A stretch of 21,507 nt of DNA. Source: Candidatus Woesearchaeota archaeon (GTDB lineage Archaea > Nanobdellota > Nanobdellia > Woesearchaeales > JAGWAF01). This document shows positions 19,790-21,507 of the stretch, piece by piece. Both the position numbers and the translations under genes were made by a program. The stretch lies in assembly GCA_016932755.1 (NCBI GenBank), contig JAFGCE010000003.1, forward strand, positions 1 through 21,507. Direction: 5' to 3'. Position 1 is the first letter of the stretch. Each line of letters begins with the position of its first letter. The notes below the pieces were generated by a model. The model was not told the origin of the DNA. It did not search any database and worked only from the letters and a program-made list of their open reading frames with translations.

Positions 19790-21328
19790 TTATTCTTTTA
19801 TTTCCTTTTTTTGCTCCCTCTGCAAAAACCTTGCCTTTCTTATGCTGTAGTTTACAGGGTTCTTGATTTTTGCGCAGAGGTTGTCAGGTGTGCAGATTCC
19901 GAATCCTTTGTAATAATTATTATTGCTGCAGTTTGGGGGAAGGACCTTTTTCTTGTTCTGCTTGTGGTACCTGAGCTGCCCTATCATTACAACCTCCCTC
20001 AGGGGTTCAGGGTTTTTCTTGTTCCACTCCCTCATGAGCTCCTCTATTTTTTCATAATCCCACCCAAGGTGTGTTAGGAAGTTAAGAAGCACGAACACGC
20101 TTCTTTTTTTCCCGTCCTCAAGCCCTTTCAGTATGTTGTGGATGCATGGGGGGAACAGTTCTTTCGGAACAGCCTTTTCAAAATGGATTTCATCAATTTT
20201 CCTCATAGTCTCATTCCCAGTCTCATTCTCTGGGACTGTCTCAGTATGGTGCATTGATTTCAGGAGCAGGTTTTCAGCCTCTCCTTTCATTGTTTTTGAA
20301 ACATCAAGGAACATGAATTTTTCAGGGTCAACATTTTCAGGCTTTGCCATGCTTTTCTCAAATTTAAGGATGTTTTCAGGGTCTATTGGTATAGACGCCA
20401 GCCCTGACTTTTCATGCAAAGAATAAGGCATCCTGTAAAGATGCCTTGACGCTATTAATATAGTGTCAACCTCAATAATCTCTTTAAAATTTAAAATTTT
20501 TTTAGGTATTTCATTAAAACCACAGCTACAAACACTTTTTTTTGATTCTATCTTTATGATATCATGGCACTTAGGACAATGGAATATTGATAAATGCTCT
20601 TCTGATTTTATTGTTTCATCACATCTGGGGCATATAACCTCATTCTGTTTTTTCTTATCTTTTTCTGTTATTTCCTTCTTGCATTCTGGGCAGATTTTTT
20701 TGGTCAATTCTTCGTGCGATTTTTTTATTACTTCTTCTATCTTTTTCAGGGGAATCTTTATTTTGTTTCCAAACTCAACAACAGAATTTTCAGTCACTTT
20801 TGTGTAATTCTTGCCGATATAGTCTATTATGTATGAGGCGATATTCCTCGGGCCTTCAGGAAAAGCATCCTTTGTTTTTGTGTTTCTCAGGGATTCAGGC
20901 ATTGACTCAAAAGGAACGCCTATGTGGAATCCCTTGTTGCCTGAGAATTTTGCAGAGACAGATTTTATTCCGTGGTCGTTCAGTGTTTTTATGATAAGCC
21001 AGCCGATTATTTTTGACAAAGTCCAGTTAGGGCAGTCAATATCAAGAACCAAGTCCCATCCTTTTCTTAGGCTGTCCAGCTCCTGCTTTCTCAGGTTTGT
21101 GCCAATCTGGAGGGGGTTTATCCATAATTCCTCAGAACAGTGAAATGAAGTTGCTCCCTGCTTTGCAAGCTCGATGACATCAGAAGGGTATTTCAGCACA
21201 TCAGGCCTTTTCCCAAATCCTTTTTCGCCGAATTTTACAGCAACCTCTTTATCCTGGGCTGCTTTTACTATCGCTTCCTGGATTTCAGGCCTTTTGTAAT
21301 ACTTCAGAATTGTGCTTAGATGCAACAT
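19790..21328 (-). CDS. priS: DNA primase, fused catalytic (PriS) and Fe-S (PriL C-terminal) type
   Basis: This 512-residue protein would make the RNA/DNA primers for replication. The PriS catalytic part shows DLVLDID (Asp 96 and 98, metal-binding), the SGNKGFHI motif (129-136) and a third carboxylate at Asp 288 before YRMPYSLHEKSGL (298-310). Between them are two extra zinc ribbons: Cys 213, 216, 233, 236 and Cys 251, 254, 267, 269. The C-terminal 120 residues match the large-subunit Fe-S domain, with four candidate cluster cysteines: 395 (FPPCIHNIL), 467 (LPPNC), 479 and 485. Such a one-chain primase is known from Nanoarchaeum equitans and other DPANN archaea. The ATG at 21328 has GGGGG just upstream; the open frame continues 46 codons further, but that part overlaps the divergent Toprim gene and its promoter and reads as poly-Ser, so I excluded it. 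Confidence 0.93.
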   Translation of the reverse strand: MLHLSTILKYYKRPEIQEAIVKAAQDKEVAVKFGEKGFGKRPDVLKYPSDVIELAKQGATSFHCSEELWINPLQIGTNLRKQELDSLRKGWDLVLDIDCPNWTLSKIIGWLIIKTLNDHGIKSVSAKFSGNKGFHIGVPFESMPESLRNTKTKDAFPEGPRNIASYIIDYIGKNYTKVTENSVVEFGNKIKIPLKKIEEVIKKSHEELTKKICPECKKEITEKDKKKQNEVICPRCDETIKSEEHLSIFHCPKCHDIIKIESKKSVCSCGFNEIPKKILNFKEIIEVDTILIASRHLYRMPYSLHEKSGLASIPIDPENILKFEKSMAKPENVDPEKFMFLDVSKTMKGEAENLLLKSMHHTETVPENETGNETMRKIDEIHFEKAVPKELFPPCIHNILKGLEDGKKRSVFVLLNFLTHLGWDYEKIEELMREWNKKNPEPLREVVMIGQLRYHKQNKKKVLPPNCSNNNYYKGFGICTPDNLCAKIKNPVNYSIRKARFLQREQKKEIKE

Positions 21329-21332
21329 TTTT

Positions 21333-21337
21333 CCCCC
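21333..21337 (-). promoter_or_regulatory. G5 ribosome binding site of the primase gene
   Basis: GGGGG four bases before the ATG at 21328 (read GGGGGAAAAATG). It decides against the longer frame starting at 21466. Confidence 0.5.
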
Positions 21338-21350
21338 AACTCTGGCAAAT

Positions 21351-21366
21351 ATTATATAGTATATAT
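21351..21366. promoter_or_regulatory. Shared divergent TATA region for primase and Toprim genes
   Basis: The AT-only-like stretch ATTATATAGTATATAT lies between two divergent starts only 52 bases apart. TTATATA at 21352-21358 predicts a plus-strand start at about 21381, exactly the Toprim ATG, so that mRNA would be leaderless. The right half, read on the minus strand, predicts a start near 21336 for the primase. Confidence 0.5.
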
Positions 21367-21380
21367 TTCTTTTTATTTGC

Positions 21381-21507
21381 ATGGATGAGCTTGAAGAGCT
21401 GCTCGGCTGGCTTGAAAAGATAAGGGAAAGCAATGTTCTTGTTATTGTTGAAGGTGTTAAGGACAAAAGGGCTTTGGCTGAGTTCGGGATAAAAAGGGTA
21501 AAATCTC
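21381..21507 (+). CDS. Small Toprim-domain protein (partial, 3' end off the window)
   Basis: Only 42 codons are visible. After a leading helix (MDELEELLGWLEKIRESN) comes VLVIVEGVKDKRALAEFGI, the first strand of a Toprim fold with the catalytic-type Glu 24 in VEGxKD. The match is to the small stand-alone archaeal Toprim proteins, relatives of the nuclease/primase/topoisomerase fold whose cellular role is unclear. The second motif (DxD) lies beyond the edge. No ribosome binding site is seen, which fits a leaderless mRNA from the TATA box 26 bases upstream. Divergent pairing with the primase hints at a role in replication or repair, by inference only. Confidence 0.72.
   Translation, partial: MDELEELLGWLEKIRESNVLVIVEGVKDKRALAEFGIKRVKS

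Noticed and set aside
21329..21466. 46-codon upstream extension of the primase frame with a poly-Ser run
   Set aside because: It is the antisense of the Toprim gene start and its promoter, lacks family similarity, and the ATG at 21328 has a good ribosome binding site and matches the PriS N-terminus.

Overview
The window is archaeal, and most likely comes from a DPANN-type genome of the Nanoarchaeota/Woesearchaeota/Pacearchaeota kind. The archaeal evidence is direct: MCM helicase, TATA-binding protein, archaeal/eukaryotic-type ribosomal proteins (eL19, eL32, eS4), RNase P protein Rpp29, aIF1, SecY with a DUF106 partner, and TATA-box promoters. The DPANN placement is inferred from a primase in which the catalytic small subunit is fused to a large-subunit-type iron-sulfur domain, from the 76-residue uS14 with an N-terminal extension, and from a calcium-repeat, cysteine-rich surface protein.

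Layout, left to right. Positions 1-597 (minus) hold the 5' part of an RPA32-like single-strand DNA-binding protein that runs off the edge. A divergent promoter region (598-712) separates it from a membrane-anchored surface protein (713-2185, plus). Convergent with that gene are mcm (2189-4210, minus) and tbp (4320-4937, minus). A 286-base gap (4938-5223) holds several TATA-like boxes and a run of six small hairpins ending in a T-tract, read here as a candidate small RNA on the plus strand.

Positions 5224-19528 are one minus-strand cluster of 26 tightly packed genes. In transcription order: uL3, uL4, uL23, uL2, uS19, uL22, uS3, uL29, aIF1, Rpp29, uS17, uL14, uL24, eS4, uL5, uS14, uS8, uL6, eL32, eL19, uL18, uS5, uL30, uL15, SecY, DUF106. 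This is the standard archaeal S10-spc super-operon with nothing inserted. Junctions are 0-9 bases or overlaps, and ten of the 25 are exactly TAAAATG. Upstream, 19529-19789 holds a probable operon promoter with operator-like direct repeats and a roughly 190-nt hairpin-rich leader. At the right end lie the fused primase (19790-21328, minus) and, divergent from it across a compact shared TATA region, the start of a small Toprim protein (21381 onward, plus).

Functionally, the cluster makes ribosome core parts, an initiation factor, an RNase P subunit and the membrane insertion channel. Its flanks hold DNA replication (RPA-like, MCM, primase) and transcription-initiation (TBP) genes. No mobile elements, CRISPR arrays, rRNA or tRNA genes were seen. 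The clearest non-routine items are the hairpin array near 5100-5225, the fused primase with two extra zinc ribbons, the C-x11-C repeats in the surface protein, and the architecture of the ribosomal promoter and leader.
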